Assembly: GCA_021298975.1 (NCBI GenBank)
Contig: JAJTGC010000037.1
Span: 1-39,521, forward strand
DNA length: 39,521 nucleotides
Reading direction: 5' to 3'
DNA from: Oxalobacteraceae bacterium
Lineage (GTDB): Bacteria > Pseudomonadota > Gammaproteobacteria > Burkholderiales > Burkholderiaceae_D
The stretch's first letter is position 1. Each line of letters opens with the position of its first letter. A program made the translations under genes and the position numbers. The notes beneath the pieces were generated by a model. The model was not told the origin of the DNA and ran no database searches. It saw only the letters and a program-made list of their open reading frames with translations. Shown piece after piece: positions 26,782 to 35,345 of this stretch.

Positions 26782-26814
26782 ATTAAAATCTGGCGCGATT
26801 TTACAGGCAAAATC
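26782..26814 (-). promoter_or_regulatory. Candidate argB promoter with 12-bp phased half-sites
   Basis: Read on the minus strand, TTGCCT (26810-26805), a 17-bp spacer and TTTAAT (26787-26782) make a reasonable sigma70 promoter. Transcription would start near 26775 and leave a 60-nt leader. Three 6-bp half-sites overlap it with exact 12-bp steps and alternating direction: AAAATC at 26785, GATTTT at 26797 and AAAATC at 26809. This may be an operator, but it does not look like a textbook ArgR box. Confidence 0.4.
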
Positions 26815-26889
26815 ACCGATATTCGCGCACACCTGATTGTCTTTTTCAGCGGAGAACGATAGCCTCTGACACCACAGGGAGAAAAAGCG

Positions 26890-27078
26890 ATGAGTGCATG
26901 CCTACAATGTGGCCAGACGTTCACTTGCGGCATGGTGGACGGCCCCGCGGACGATCTGTGCTGGTGCATGGCTTTACCGCCGTTACCGCCAACGCTGCTC
27001 GAATCGGCGGGTGATCCGACGCGCTGTTTTTGCCCGGCGTGTCTGCAAGGCTTGCTGGATCGTCACCTGAACGATTAA
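26890..27078 (+). CDS. Small Cys-rich CWC-family protein
   Basis: The product has 62 residues and seven Cys: CLQCGQTFTCG at the N-terminus, DDLCWCMALPPLP in the middle and RCFCPACL at the C-terminus. The CWC signature followed by a Pro-rich stretch matches the cysteine-rich CWC family. The Cys pairs suggest a bound zinc ion. Function is unknown. A GGGAG site lies about 10 nt before the ATG. It is divergent from argB and convergent with the SPOR gene. A run of nine C follows its stop. Confidence 0.85.
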   Translation: MSACLQCGQTFTCGMVDGPADDLCWCMALPPLPPTLLESAGDPTRCFCPACLQGLLDRHLND

Positions 27079-27104
27079 CCCCCCCCCGACAAGCCCGAAA
27101 GCCC

Positions 27105-27767
27105 TCAATTCTTCACTATCCCTGTGGCATCAGCGTGCGCGTTACAGGGCCGCAGGGTGGTGCCGTCAAAATTGTTCTGCAAGGCCTGCACGCCGGCTTT
27201 CATGCTGCGATCGAGGCCGCGCAGCTCATAGGCAAAGCGTGATGAGTTGATCGGATGCTCTTCGATACGCGCATCGGTGATGCCCGCGTTTTTGAGTGCT
27301 TTCAGTCTGGCTTCCGCCAGCTCCATGCTGGCAAACACGCCGAGCGACAAACCCCAGCGGCGCTCGCCGGCATCCCGAATCACCGCAATGTCATTAAAAC
27401 CAAGATGTCGCAACTGGACAGCACGACGATTCGCGCCTGCCTCACCCTGCTGCGGTGGCAGCATCACGATGCTGGACGGCGGTGCTTCGACCAGGCGCTT
27501 GTTGGGAAGCTCGCGCATGGACAAGCGCGCGAGCCCAGACTCGAATTTCACGGCGGTTTGTGTGGTGAAGTTGCCCACCTCAATGCACTCGCCCTCGGTC
27601 GCGCGGCGAACCAGTGGCCGCGCCGAGAGCAGCGTCAGTCGCTCAGGCGCGATCTCGGCGACCGGGGGACTGGGGAGCGTTTCCGCTACCGGTTGGGCCT
27701 CCTGCACCAGCCTGTAACCCAGCACCGCATTCGCAATCAGCAGTACCCCGAAAAAAAGACGCATCAT
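27105..27767 (-). CDS. SPOR-domain protein with N-terminal membrane anchor
   Basis: The protein has 220 residues. A hydrophobic N-terminal segment (about 3-20) is followed by a Pro-rich linker and a conserved region (ECIEVGNFTTQTAVKFESGL). A SPOR-like domain (about 120-200) contains RRWGLSLGVFASMELAEARLKAL. SPOR domains bind denuded glycan strands at division sites. Location beside coaX and birA is familiar in betaproteobacteria. It overlaps the coaX stop by 4 bp, so it is the last gene of birA-coaX-SPOR. Confidence 0.85.
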   Translation of the reverse strand: MMRLFFGVLLIANAVLGYRLVQEAQPVAETLPSPPVAEIAPERLTLLSARPLVRRATEGECIEVGNFTTQTAVKFESGLARLSMRELPNKRLVEAPPSSIVMLPPQQGEAGANRRAVQLRHLGFNDIAVIRDAGERRWGLSLGVFASMELAEARLKALKNAGITDARIEEHPINSSRFAYELRGLDRSMKAGVQALQNNFDGTTLRPCNAHADATGIVKN

Positions 27768-28516
27768 GCGTGAGTCTCCATCAATGCAGCGACCTGCAGT
27801 CCGGCCAATACCAGATTGGGCACCAGCTCATGGGGCAGCGTCAGATGGGGCGAAATGAATGAGGCTGCCCCGCCAGAGATCAGGCACCAGGGCGACTGCC
27901 CGGGATGCTGGGCAAATGCGCGCGCTATCGCACCCACCTGCGCACTGATGCAACCGCTGATGATAGCTTGCCGCGTGTTGTCTGCCAGCGTTTGTTCGAG
28001 ATGCACTTCACTCACCGGCGGCAATTGTGCGGTGTTGATCGCCAGCGAACGCGCCATGGTACCCAATCCGGGAAGAATCATACCGCCGGTAAACTGGCCA
28101 TCGGCGGTGAGCGCATCAACGGTCGTCGCTGTGCCTGCATTCACCACCAGCAGATCGCGGTCGGGGTGGTGATGACGCGCAGCGATGAGTGCCGCAAACC
28201 GGTCGCAACCCAGCTGAGCGGGTTCGCGATAGCCGTTGCGCACGCCGCCGCAGGCAGGCAGCGACGCAAACCAGTGCAGCGCATTTGCCGCGAGACCGAG
28301 CTCTGCGAGAATGTGGATCAAGCGCTTTGCCAGTACATCACCGGCAACGTTCGATATCCAGACCGCATCGATCGCGTGTGATTTCCATTCGCTTGCGAGT
28401 CCTGCCAGCGCATCATGCGTGACACTTCCTTGAGCTTCCCACACGGGCACAGGATGATCGGACGCCGTCAGCGCCCACTTGACCCGGGTGTTCCCCGCGT
28501 CAATCAGCAAGCGCAT
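27764..28516 (-). CDS. coaX: Type III pantothenate kinase
   Basis: CoaX phosphorylates pantothenate, the first step of coenzyme A synthesis, and is typically insensitive to CoA feedback. From ATG 28516 the product has 250 residues. The acetate-kinase fold motifs are visible: MRLLIDAGNTRVKWAL (phosphate 1), LGCDRFAALIAARH and VVNAGTATTVDALT, then GGMILPGL. Longer in-frame starts lie inside birA and are rejected. It overlaps the birA stop by 17 bp, so translation is coupled. Confidence 0.95.
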   Translation of the reverse strand: MRLLIDAGNTRVKWALTASDHPVPVWEAQGSVTHDALAGLASEWKSHAIDAVWISNVAGDVLAKRLIHILAELGLAANALHWFASLPACGGVRNGYREPAQLGCDRFAALIAARHHHPDRDLLVVNAGTATTVDALTADGQFTGGMILPGLGTMARSLAINTAQLPPVSEVHLEQTLADNTRQAIISGCISAQVGAIARAFAQHPGQSPWCLISGGAASFISPHLTLPHELVPNLVLAGLQVAALMETHA

Positions 28517-29318
28517 GGGATGTCCCGGGTGCGAGTTGCTTGCGCAGCGAAATATCACCGGCCAGAACTGCGATGCGACCGGCATGCGTATCGAGCAAAA
28601 GGCAACCCATGTCGTCAATACCGCGCGCAATGCCGCGCTGTAACAAGGTGCCGCGCTCAATCAGATCGACTGCCTCCCCCGCATACGCATGCAAGGCCTG
28701 CCAGCGGGGTACGAAGGGCGCGAGGCCCTGCGCGTCAAACAGCGGCAGGCCTTCGGCCAGCCCATCCGCCAGTGACGCAAGCAGGGCATGACGGTCCACG
28801 CCACTCGGCGCCAGCGATGCGGTTTCCGTACCCGCAGCCGCATCACGCTCAGCATTGGCATGTACATTGATGCCAACGCCGATGATGGCCCATGTGCCTG
28901 GTCGGGCGCTGACGGTCTCGATGAGAATGCCGCCCAGCTTGCGGCTATTGAGCAATACGTCATTGGGCCATTTCAGACCCGCCTCCCAGCCCGATGCGCG
29001 CAAGGTTTCGGCAATCAGGACACCCACCACCAATGAGAGGCCGGCGACTTGTCCCATTTCGCCACCAAAGTGCCAGGCCAGAGAGAAACTCAGATTGTCG
29101 CCGCGGGCATCCACCCAGCTGCGGCCTGCACGACCACGACCGGCGGTTTGGTGCTCGGCTACCCTGAGCACAGGCTGCGCAAGTCCCGGCAAACGTTCGC
29201 GCAGGTCGGCATTGGTCGAGCCGGTCGAGGCGACGACTTCAAACTGAATCGTCTGCGCCGCAGCACGGCACAAACGGGGCAGTTGATCGGCAATCAAGGG
29301 CGTGCTCATGGGGCGCAT
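28500..29318 (-). CDS. birA: Biotin--[acetyl-CoA-carboxylase] ligase (no DNA-binding domain)
   Basis: BirA attaches biotin to the carboxyl-carrier protein through biotinyl-5'-AMP. The 272-residue product shows STGSTNADL, the biotin/ATP loop GRGRAGRSW (near 60-68), the substrate motif KWPNDVLLNSRKLGGIL, and a C-terminal SH3-like domain. The N-terminal helix-turn-helix of E. coli BirA is absent, so this enzyme should not repress biotin genes. ATGs at 29318 and 29309 are both possible starts. The promoter is divergent from the VanZ gene. Confidence 0.94.
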   Translation of the reverse strand: MRPMSTPLIADQLPRLCRAAAQTIQFEVVASTGSTNADLRERLPGLAQPVLRVAEHQTAGRGRAGRSWVDARGDNLSFSLAWHFGGEMGQVAGLSLVVGVLIAETLRASGWEAGLKWPNDVLLNSRKLGGILIETVSARPGTWAIIGVGINVHANAERDAAAGTETASLAPSGVDRHALLASLADGLAEGLPLFDAQGLAPFVPRWQALHAYAGEAVDLIERGTLLQRGIARGIDDMGCLLLDTHAGRIAVLAGDISLRKQLAPGTSHALAD

Positions 29319-29379
29319 TGTATCGGCTCAAACCCCGCTGCGGGTGACGGTTCCACGAAAGTCCAATACACTGCCTGCC

Positions 29380-30543
29380 ATGTCGGATCCACAGACGCAC
29401 AGCCACGGCGAAACGCCGCTTTCGCATGGCGCTTACAGAAAAGCCTCGGCATCGGTGCGGATTGCTCTGCTGGTGTATGGGTTGCTCATCATCTATTCGA
29501 GCGGATTTCCTTTCTCCGGGTGGCGTGACAACGGCCTATTGCCCTGGAGCTATCTGGTCGACCCGATGCCACATTACTGGACCTGGTTCGACCTGGTTGT
29601 CAATGTGATCGGCTATGTGCCACTGGGTGGACTGAGCGTGCTTGCCTTGTATCCGCGCGTACGCGGCGTATGGGCGGTTCTGATCACCAGCGCCTTGGGT
29701 ATTCTGCTGGCCTGTGCGCTGGAGGCGTTGCAAAGCTATCTGCCCTCGCGGGTACCCAGCAACCTTGATTTGATGACCAATGCTATCGGGGTCATCATCG
29801 GCGCACTGGCCGGCACGCTGTTGTACTCGCCGGTGCTGGAAAAAAGCTGGCTGCGTTCGCTCAGGCGCGCCTGGTTTTCCGAGCAGGCGAGCCGTGGTCT
29901 GATCGTGGTAGCCCTGTGGCCAGTTGCCCAGATTTACCCGCAACCTTATCTCTTCGGGCACGGACAGGTATTTCCCACCCTATCGGGCTGGCTCTCTTCC
30001 TGGTTTGCCATACCGGTCGATCTAAGCCAACTGTTGTGGCAGGAAATGCACGTCAGTGTTGATCACTATCGCCTGCTGGAATTGATCATTACGGCCTTTG
30101 GCATGACCGGTGCCGTGCTGACCCTGCTGTGCCAAGCGCGTCGGGCTGCACCCAAAGTGGCGCTGGCACTGGTGCTGATGCTCGCCGCACTTGCGACCAA
30201 GACACTGGCCCATGCGGCGCTGTTTGCGCCAGATGATGCATTCAGCTGGCTCACACCCGCCGCTGTCAGCGGGCTGATGGTCGGCATCGTGATGCTGGCC
30301 GGTCTGTCCTTTGCACCGCCCGCTGCCCAGCGACGCGCGGCCACACTATCGCTGCTGATTGCACTGGTGCTGATCAATCTGGCACCGTCCAATCCGTATT
30401 TCCTGTCTACCCTGCAAGACTGGGCGCAGGGTAAATTCCTCAACTTCAATGGCGCTGCCCAGTTTCTGTCGCTTTGCTGGCCCGCCTTTGCGCTCTGGTT
30501 TCTGACCCACCCTGCCCATCACAACACGGCCAAATCCGGCTGA
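29380..30543 (+). CDS. VanZ-family multi-pass membrane protein
   Basis: The protein has 387 residues from ATG 29380. Around ten hydrophobic segments span most of it. The first part (about 25-145) carries the VanZ-like pattern, with FPFSGW, LVVNVIGYVPLGGL and SNLDLMTNAIGVIIGALAG. VanZ proteins are linked to teicoplanin resistance in Gram-positives, but in proteobacteria their function is unknown. The frame is open upstream into birA, but those residues are not membrane-like. It is followed 60 bp later by the ferredoxin gene on the same strand. Confidence 0.85.
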   Translation: MSDPQTHSHGETPLSHGAYRKASASVRIALLVYGLLIIYSSGFPFSGWRDNGLLPWSYLVDPMPHYWTWFDLVVNVIGYVPLGGLSVLALYPRVRGVWAVLITSALGILLACALEALQSYLPSRVPSNLDLMTNAIGVIIGALAGTLLYSPVLEKSWLRSLRRAWFSEQASRGLIVVALWPVAQIYPQPYLFGHGQVFPTLSGWLSSWFAIPVDLSQLLWQEMHVSVDHYRLLELIITAFGMTGAVLTLLCQARRAAPKVALALVLMLAALATKTLAHAALFAPDDAFSWLTPAAVSGLMVGIVMLAGLSFAPPAAQRRAATLSLLIALVLINLAPSNPYFLSTLQDWAQGKFLNFNGAAQFLSLCWPAFALWFLTHPAHHNTAKSG

Positions 30544-30603
30544 AATTCAGGCCCCCCACCCGGTGTATGATGCGAGGCTCCAACCTCTGGCCTTCCGATT
30601 TCC

Positions 30604-30921
30604 ATGAGCGATACCGCCTACTATCAGCATCACGTTTTTTTCTGCATCAATGCCCGCGATGATGGTCGCGCTTGTTGCGCCGATCGCGGTGCAAAAGAAG
30701 CGCAGGAACACGCGAAGAAGCGCATGAAACAGCTCAACCTGAACGGCGAGGGCAAGATCAGAATCAACAAATCCGGATGCCTTGATCGCTGTGAAGAGGG
30801 GCCGGTCATGGTGATCTATCCGCAAGGTACCTGGTACACCTATGTGGACAAGGACGATATCGACGAGATCATCGATCAACATTTAGTAGGTGGCAAAGTG
30901 GTTGATCGTCTCAAGATTTGA
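30604..30921 (+). CDS. Thioredoxin-like [2Fe-2S] ferredoxin
   Basis: A 105-residue cytoplasmic protein with C14 in HVFFCINARD, C24-C25, and C59/C63 in KSGCLDRCEEGPV. This is the Cys spacing of thioredoxin-fold 2Fe-2S ferredoxins of the Aquifex Fd4 and NuoE-like type. The partner is unknown. It starts 60 bp after the VanZ gene and is followed 6 bp later by the hydrolase gene, so the last two are likely co-expressed. Confidence 0.9.
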   Translation: MSDTAYYQHHVFFCINARDDGRACCADRGAKEAQEHAKKRMKQLNLNGEGKIRINKSGCLDRCEEGPVMVIYPQGTWYTYVDKDDIDEIIDQHLVGGKVVDRLKI

Positions 30922-30927
30922 TGCCCC

Positions 30928-31554
30928 ATGAATTCCCAGACACAGGCTTTTTCAATTGCCGGTGAGGCGGGCACGCTTGAGTGCAATCTGGATTTGCCCC
31001 CCGAAATCCCGCCACGCGGTATCGCGTTGATTGCCCATCCCCACCCGCTTTATGGCGGCACGATGGACAACAAAGTGGTGCAAACACTGGCACGTGCTTT
31101 CATGGCGCTCGGCTATGTGAGCGTTCGCATGAATTTTCGGGGTGTCGGATCGTCGGGCGGTGTCTACGATGAAGGCATTGGCGAGACACAGGACATGGCG
31201 CTGCTCCATGCACACATGCGCGCGCAATATCCAAACCTGCCGGTAGCAATGGCTGGCTTTTCATTTGGCACCTTCGTTCTGGCCCGACTTCAGCAGCAAC
31301 TGGTTGCGCAAGGTCAGCCCGCAGAACGCCTGGTGCTGGTCGGCACCGCCGCCGGCAAATGGGCCATGCCGGAGGTACCTGCCAATACCCTGCTGATTCA
31401 CGGCGAGCAGGATGACACCATACCCATGATCGATGTGCTGGGCTGGGCACGTCCGCAGGATTTGCCCGTGGTTGTCATTCCCGGTGCCGATCATTTTTTT
31501 CACCGCAAACTGCATCACATAAAAAAGCTGGTCATCGATGGCTGGGATCGCTGA
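30928..31554 (+). CDS. Alpha/beta hydrolase
   Basis: A 208-residue soluble hydrolase. HPHPLYGGTMDNKVV forms the oxyanion region and NFRGVGSSGG the strand-turn after it. The nucleophile elbow is AGFSFGT, with Ser as catalytic residue. LIHGEQDDTIP holds the acid and GADHFFHRK the His. This is the small HPHP-type family related to YfhR- or CocE-like hydrolases. The substrate is unknown. The gene ends 59 bp before dacA. No terminator is visible in the gap, which instead carries TATAAT at 31571-31576. Confidence 0.9.
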   Translation: MNSQTQAFSIAGEAGTLECNLDLPPEIPPRGIALIAHPHPLYGGTMDNKVVQTLARAFMALGYVSVRMNFRGVGSSGGVYDEGIGETQDMALLHAHMRAQYPNLPVAMAGFSFGTFVLARLQQQLVAQGQPAERLVLVGTAAGKWAMPEVPANTLLIHGEQDDTIPMIDVLGWARPQDLPVVVIPGADHFFHRKLHHIKKLVIDGWDR

Positions 31555-31613
31555 TTATCCTCACACCCTCTATAATCTTCACCTGTCTTTTGCCGCATGA
31601 TTGTGTTCAGTTT

Positions 31614-32759
31614 ATGAAAAACCTGCTGTCTGCATTACTTGGTTTTCTGCTCATGACCAGCGCACATGCGCAAACGATTACGCCACCCACCATTGCCGCA
31701 CGTGCCTGGCTGGTGCTCGATGCAAGCAGTCAGCAAGTGCTTGCCTCGCAAGAGGCGGATACGCGCGTCGAACCCGCGTCGCTGACCAAGATCATGACCG
31801 CCTATCTGACTTTCTCTGCGATCCGGGACAAACAGCTCGACATGAATCAGACGATTAACGTCTCTACCCATGCATGGAAGGTGGACAGCAGTAGCTCGAA
31901 AATGTTCATCGAACCCGATACGGCCGTGCGGGTCACGGATCTGCTGCATGGACTGATCGTCCAATCAGGGAATGATGCCGCGGTCACGCTGGCCGAGGCC
32001 GTCGCAGGTGATCAGGCCGCGTTTACCGTGCTGATGAATCGTCAGGCAGCGCAAATGGGGCTGAAAAATACGCGATTCGCGAATCCGCATGGTCTGCCTG
32101 ATCCGAACAACTACTCGACAGCGCGGGATCTTTCCGTGCTTGCCTGGCGGCTGATTACCGATTTTCCCGAGTTCTACAAGATTTATTCGGTAAAGAGCTT
32201 CACCTACAACAAAATCAGCCAGTCCAATCGCAACCGCCTGTTGTGGCTGGATGAAACTGTCGACGGCATGAAGACCGGTCATACGCAGGCGGCAGGTTAC
32301 TGCTTGATTGCCTCTGCGGTCAGACCCAATGACGGCGGCCAGCGACGGCTGATTTCTGTCGTGCTGGGTGCTGAATCCGATAATATGCGGGCACAGGAAA
32401 GTCAGAAGCTGCTGAACTGGGGCTTCATGAATTTTCAGTCCTTCAAAATTTATTCGAAAGATCAGGCCGTGCTGACGCCCGTCGTCTGGAAGGGCTCGAG
32501 AGACGCGGTACGTCTCGGTTTCAATCGCGATGTCTATGTCAGTCTGCCACGCGGATTGACCGCCCATCTCAAGTCAGTCGTCCAAAGGACTGACCCACTG
32601 ATCGCGCCCATTGCCCAGTATCGTCAGGTGGGTACGCTGAAAGTACTGGCCGATGGCAAGGTCATTAGCGAACTGCCTTTGCAAGCGCTTGATCAGGTGA
32701 ATGAAGCCACCATTTTTGGCCGCACATTGGATTCCTTGCGGTTGTTGTTGCCTCACTAG
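31614..32759 (+). CDS. dacA: D-alanyl-D-alanine carboxypeptidase (PBP5/6 type)
   Basis: DacA removes the terminal D-Ala from peptidoglycan pentapeptides in the periplasm. From ATG 31614 the product has 381 residues. A signal peptide covers 1-19 (ending SAHAQ). Active-site motifs are SLTK (S56, K59), SGN (118-120) and KTG (220-222). A C-terminal beta domain follows, then an amphipathic helix (FGRTLDSLRLLLPH) that attaches to the inner membrane. TATAAT at 31571-31576 may be its -10 box, though the -35 is poor. In many proteobacteria this gene follows rlpA; here rlpA lies 6.5 kb away in the opposite direction. Confidence 0.97.
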   Translation: MKNLLSALLGFLLMTSAHAQTITPPTIAARAWLVLDASSQQVLASQEADTRVEPASLTKIMTAYLTFSAIRDKQLDMNQTINVSTHAWKVDSSSSKMFIEPDTAVRVTDLLHGLIVQSGNDAAVTLAEAVAGDQAAFTVLMNRQAAQMGLKNTRFANPHGLPDPNNYSTARDLSVLAWRLITDFPEFYKIYSVKSFTYNKISQSNRNRLLWLDETVDGMKTGHTQAAGYCLIASAVRPNDGGQRRLISVVLGAESDNMRAQESQKLLNWGFMNFQSFKIYSKDQAVLTPVVWKGSRDAVRLGFNRDVYVSLPRGLTAHLKSVVQRTDPLIAPIAQYRQVGTLKVLADGKVISELPLQALDQVNEATIFGRTLDSLRLLLPH

Positions 32760-32776
32760 AGGATAGCCCTCTGAAA

Positions 32777-33046
32777 ATGAACCGTTCTGACGACAGCCTG
32801 ATCATCTATCCCTGTGACTTTCCCATAAAAATCATGGGCGCCACACAAGAGAATTTCGCACAAACCATAGTGGATGTGGTTCGCCTTCACGACCCTGAAT
32901 TTGACGCCGGAAAAATGGCAATGCGTCCCTCATCAAAAGGGAGTTATTTATCGTTGACGGTCACCGTGCGCGCTACCAGTCGCGAGCAACTGGATAATCT
33001 TTATCGCGCGCTATCCTCGCACCCGATGGTCAAATTCGTACTCTGA
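32777..33046 (+). CDS. YbeD/DUF493 family protein
   Basis: An 89-residue cytoplasmic protein with the family layout: [14 protein letters not shown] at the start, a central [17 protein letters not shown] segment and [15 protein letters not shown] at the end. Its ferredoxin-like fold resembles ACT regulatory domains. YbeD is classically placed between dacA and lipB, as here. The molecular role is unknown. It ends 1 bp before lipB, so translation is probably coupled. Confidence 0.93.
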   Translation: MNRSDDSLIIYPCDFPIKIMGATQENFAQTIVDVVRLHDPEFDAGKMAMRPSSKGSYLSLTVTVRATSREQLDNLYRALSSHPMVKFVL

Positions 33047-33047
33047 T

Positions 33048-33683
33048 ATGCCTGATCTTCGAATCCTGCAGCGTGGCGTTGAAGACTACACGCAAACCTT
33101 TGATGCCATGCGGGCGTTCACCGATGCGCGCGATGCAGCGACCCCCGATCAATTGTGGCTGGTCGAACATCCGCCGGTGTTTACACTGGGTCTGGGCGCC
33201 GATAGCGCGCACATTATTGATGCTCATGACATTCCGGTCATTCAGACAGATCGCGGTGGCGAGGTTACTTACCATGGCCCGGGTCAGGCCGTGGTTTACA
33301 TTCTTTGCAACCTGCGCCGCGAGGGACAAGCCTGCTTGCCACGCGAGTTTGTCGTCCGCATTGAGCAAGCCGTCATCGAGACACTGGCAGCGTATAATTT
33401 GGCGGGCGTTCGCAAGCCCGGCGCGCCGGGAATTTACATGGGTCAGGGTACGCATGCCGGCGCAAAAATTGCCGCGCTTGGTTTGAAAATTCGTGCCAGT
33501 GGCTGCACTTATCATGGCGTATCGCTGAACGTCGCCATGGATTTACAAGCATTTTCATGGATCAATCCCTGCGGCTATCCGGGACTGGAAACGATCGATA
33601 TGCGCACGCTCGGTGTGGACATCCCGTTGGCGGACGCTCAACAAACGCTTGCACAGCAACTGAAAAAACAACTTCATGCCTGA
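33048..33683 (+). CDS. lipB: Octanoyl-ACP:protein octanoyltransferase (lipoate-protein ligase B)
   Basis: LipB moves the octanoyl chain from acyl-carrier protein to lipoyl domains, the first step of lipoate synthesis. The 211-residue product shows [21 protein letters not shown] and the catalytic pair K140 (GAKIAALGL) and C175 (NPCGYPGL). The length is typical. The stop overlaps the lipA start by 8 bp. Confidence 0.97.
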   Translation: MPDLRILQRGVEDYTQTFDAMRAFTDARDAATPDQLWLVEHPPVFTLGLGADSAHIIDAHDIPVIQTDRGGEVTYHGPGQAVVYILCNLRREGQACLPREFVVRIEQAVIETLAAYNLAGVRKPGAPGIYMGQGTHAGAKIAALGLKIRASGCTYHGVSLNVAMDLQAFSWINPCGYPGLETIDMRTLGVDIPLADAQQTLAQQLKKQLHA

Positions 33684-34653
33684 TATGAACTCCGATAACC
33701 CTGTGGCCCCCCTTTACAATCCGTCAGAGAAACAAAAAGGCGCAGGCAAGACCGCACGCATTCCCATCAAGATCGTGCGGGCAGACAAGCTGCCCAAGCC
33801 TGACTGGATCCGCGTCAAGGCCGCATCACCCACCACCCGGTTCTACGAAATCAAGGATATTCTGCGCGCGAACAATCTGGTGACTGTCTGCGAAGAAGCC
33901 TCATGCCCCAATATCGGCGAGTGCTTTGGCAAAGGAACGGCCACCTTCATGATCATGGGCGACAAATGCACCCGACGCTGCCCGTTTTGCGATGTGGGTC
34001 ATGGACGACCTGACCCGCTGGATGTCAATGAGCCTGAGAATCTTGCAAAAACGATCGCCGCACTTCGCCTCTCGTATGTCGTGATTACCTCGGTGGATCG
34101 TGATGATTTGCGGGATGGCGGGGCCGCTCACTTTGTTTCATGCATACAGCGCGTGCGTGAACTCTCGCCCGATACACATATTGAAATTCTGACGCCGGAT
34201 TTTCGCGGCCGCATGGACAGGGCACTGGAAATCCTCAAGGCCGCACCGCCGGACGTGATGAATCACAATCTCGAAACCGTGCCGCGTCTTTACAAAGAAG
34301 CGCGGCCGGGCTCTGATTATGCGTATTCGCTGGAACTGCTCAAACGCTTCAAAGCCCTGCATCCGGACGTACCCACCAAATCGGGCCTGATGGTCGGACT
34401 AGGTGAAACCGATGAAGAAATTCTGGAAGTGATGCGCGACCTGCGCTCACACCATGTCGACATGCTCACTATCGGTCAGTATCTGACACCGAGTGGCGAC
34501 CATTTACCTGTGAGACGCTATGTGCATCCGGATACCTTCCGGATGTTCGAAACTGCGGCAGCGGAGATGGGATTCAAGCATGCGGCTGTCGGTGCCATGG
34601 TACGCAGCTCTTATCATGCCGATCAGCAGGCGCACAAGGCCGGGCTGAAGTAG
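33676..34653 (+). CDS. lipA: Lipoyl synthase
   Basis: LipA inserts two sulfurs into the octanoyl chain on lipoyl domains using two 4Fe-4S clusters. In 325 residues the auxiliary-cluster cysteines C72, C77 and C83 (ending CPNIGEC) and the radical-SAM CX3CX2C cysteines C98, C102 and C105 (CTRRCPFC) are all present. [12 protein letters not shown] and the C-terminal [12 protein letters not shown] complete the family pattern. A second ATG three codons on (33685) is an alternative start. It converges with the TlpA-like gene; no clear terminator is seen in the 34 bp between. Confidence 0.98.
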   Translation: MPDMNSDNPVAPLYNPSEKQKGAGKTARIPIKIVRADKLPKPDWIRVKAASPTTRFYEIKDILRANNLVTVCEEASCPNIGECFGKGTATFMIMGDKCTRRCPFCDVGHGRPDPLDVNEPENLAKTIAALRLSYVVITSVDRDDLRDGGAAHFVSCIQRVRELSPDTHIEILTPDFRGRMDRALEILKAAPPDVMNHNLETVPRLYKEARPGSDYAYSLELLKRFKALHPDVPTKSGLMVGLGETDEEILEVMRDLRSHHVDMLTIGQYLTPSGDHLPVRRYVHPDTFRMFETAAAEMGFKHAAVGAMVRSSYHADQQAHKAGLK

Positions 34654-34687
34654 CGCGACCGCTCTCTCGGCCGCAAACGCTGTCGCG

Positions 34688-35215
34688 TCAGACGGCGAGC
34701 GCCTTCTCGATCAACTGTTGCATTGCCGGGAACTCCGGAATGCCAACGTAGCGCTTGAGAATTTCACCATTCTTGTTGATGAGGAAGGTAGTTGGCGTAA
34801 GCTTCACGTCGCCAAACGAGCGTGCAACCTCTCCATCAGCATCCAGCGCAACCTTGAAGGGCAACTGTCGCGTCTCGGCGTAGTTCATGACGTAATTTGG
34901 TGGGTCGTAGCTCATCGCCACTGCGACAAATTCAAAACCGCGTTCGCGATATTTTTTGTAGGTCTCTACCATTTCAGGCATTTCCTGCACACAGGTGCTG
35001 CAACTGGTCGCCCAAAAATTCACCATCACCACCTTGCCTCGCAATGAGGCCGTGGTGATTTGCTCACCCTGCAAGGTCTTGAAGGTCGCTGCGGGCGCCA
35101 TCTCTTTTTTGAGCAAGGAGAGCGCAAAGAACAGAATGACACCCAGTATGGCCAGAATAGCCATGGTCTGAATGATGGTAAGGCCGCCAACGCGGCGCGG
35201 AAAATGACGAGACAT
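34688..35215 (-). CDS. TlpA-family membrane-anchored thioredoxin
   Basis: From ATG 35215 the product has 175 residues: one N-terminal membrane anchor (about 15-33) and a periplasmic thioredoxin fold. The redox motif is CSTC in VNFWATSCSTCVQEMPE, and the cis-Pro loop is LTPTTFLIN. It likely reduces periplasmic disulfides, for example in cytochrome c maturation or stress defence, but the partner is not shown. GGAAAG precedes the ATG, and a TATAAT lies at 35249-35254. The frame is open further upstream, but that part crosses the terminator of dolP. Confidence 0.92.
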   Translation of the reverse strand: MSRHFPRRVGGLTIIQTMAILAILGVILFFALSLLKKEMAPAATFKTLQGEQITTASLRGKVVMVNFWATSCSTCVQEMPEMVETYKKYRERGFEFVAVAMSYDPPNYVMNYAETRQLPFKVALDADGEVARSFGDVKLTPTTFLINKNGEILKRYVGIPEFPAMQQLIEKALAV

Positions 35216-35248
35216 GTGGCTTTCCAAAGTTAAGATCAAGCACCGGCC

Positions 35249-35254
35249 ATTATA
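35249..35254 (-). promoter_or_regulatory. -10 box for the TlpA-like gene
   Basis: A perfect TATAAT on the minus strand lies 34 bp before the start codon, just downstream of the terminator of the dolP group. This is where an own promoter is needed. The -35 position is weak. Transcription would begin near 35242. Confidence 0.45.
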
Positions 35255-35280
35255 GGACAGTGCAGCGGGTCGCCCGAATG

Positions 35281-35311
35281 AAAAAGGGGTAGGCGCATTG
35301 CGCCACACCCC
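35281..35311 (-). terminator. Rho-independent terminator after dolP
   Basis: Read on the minus strand, GGGGT (35311-35307) pairs with ACCCC (35290-35286), and the inner GGCG/CGCC pairs around a short loop. TTTTT (35285-35281) follows. It lies 35 bp after the dolP stop and separates the yraN-diaA-dolP group from the TlpA-like gene. Confidence 0.8.
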
Positions 35312-35345
35312 TTCCATGATGCGAAATGCATGATCCGATAACGGC

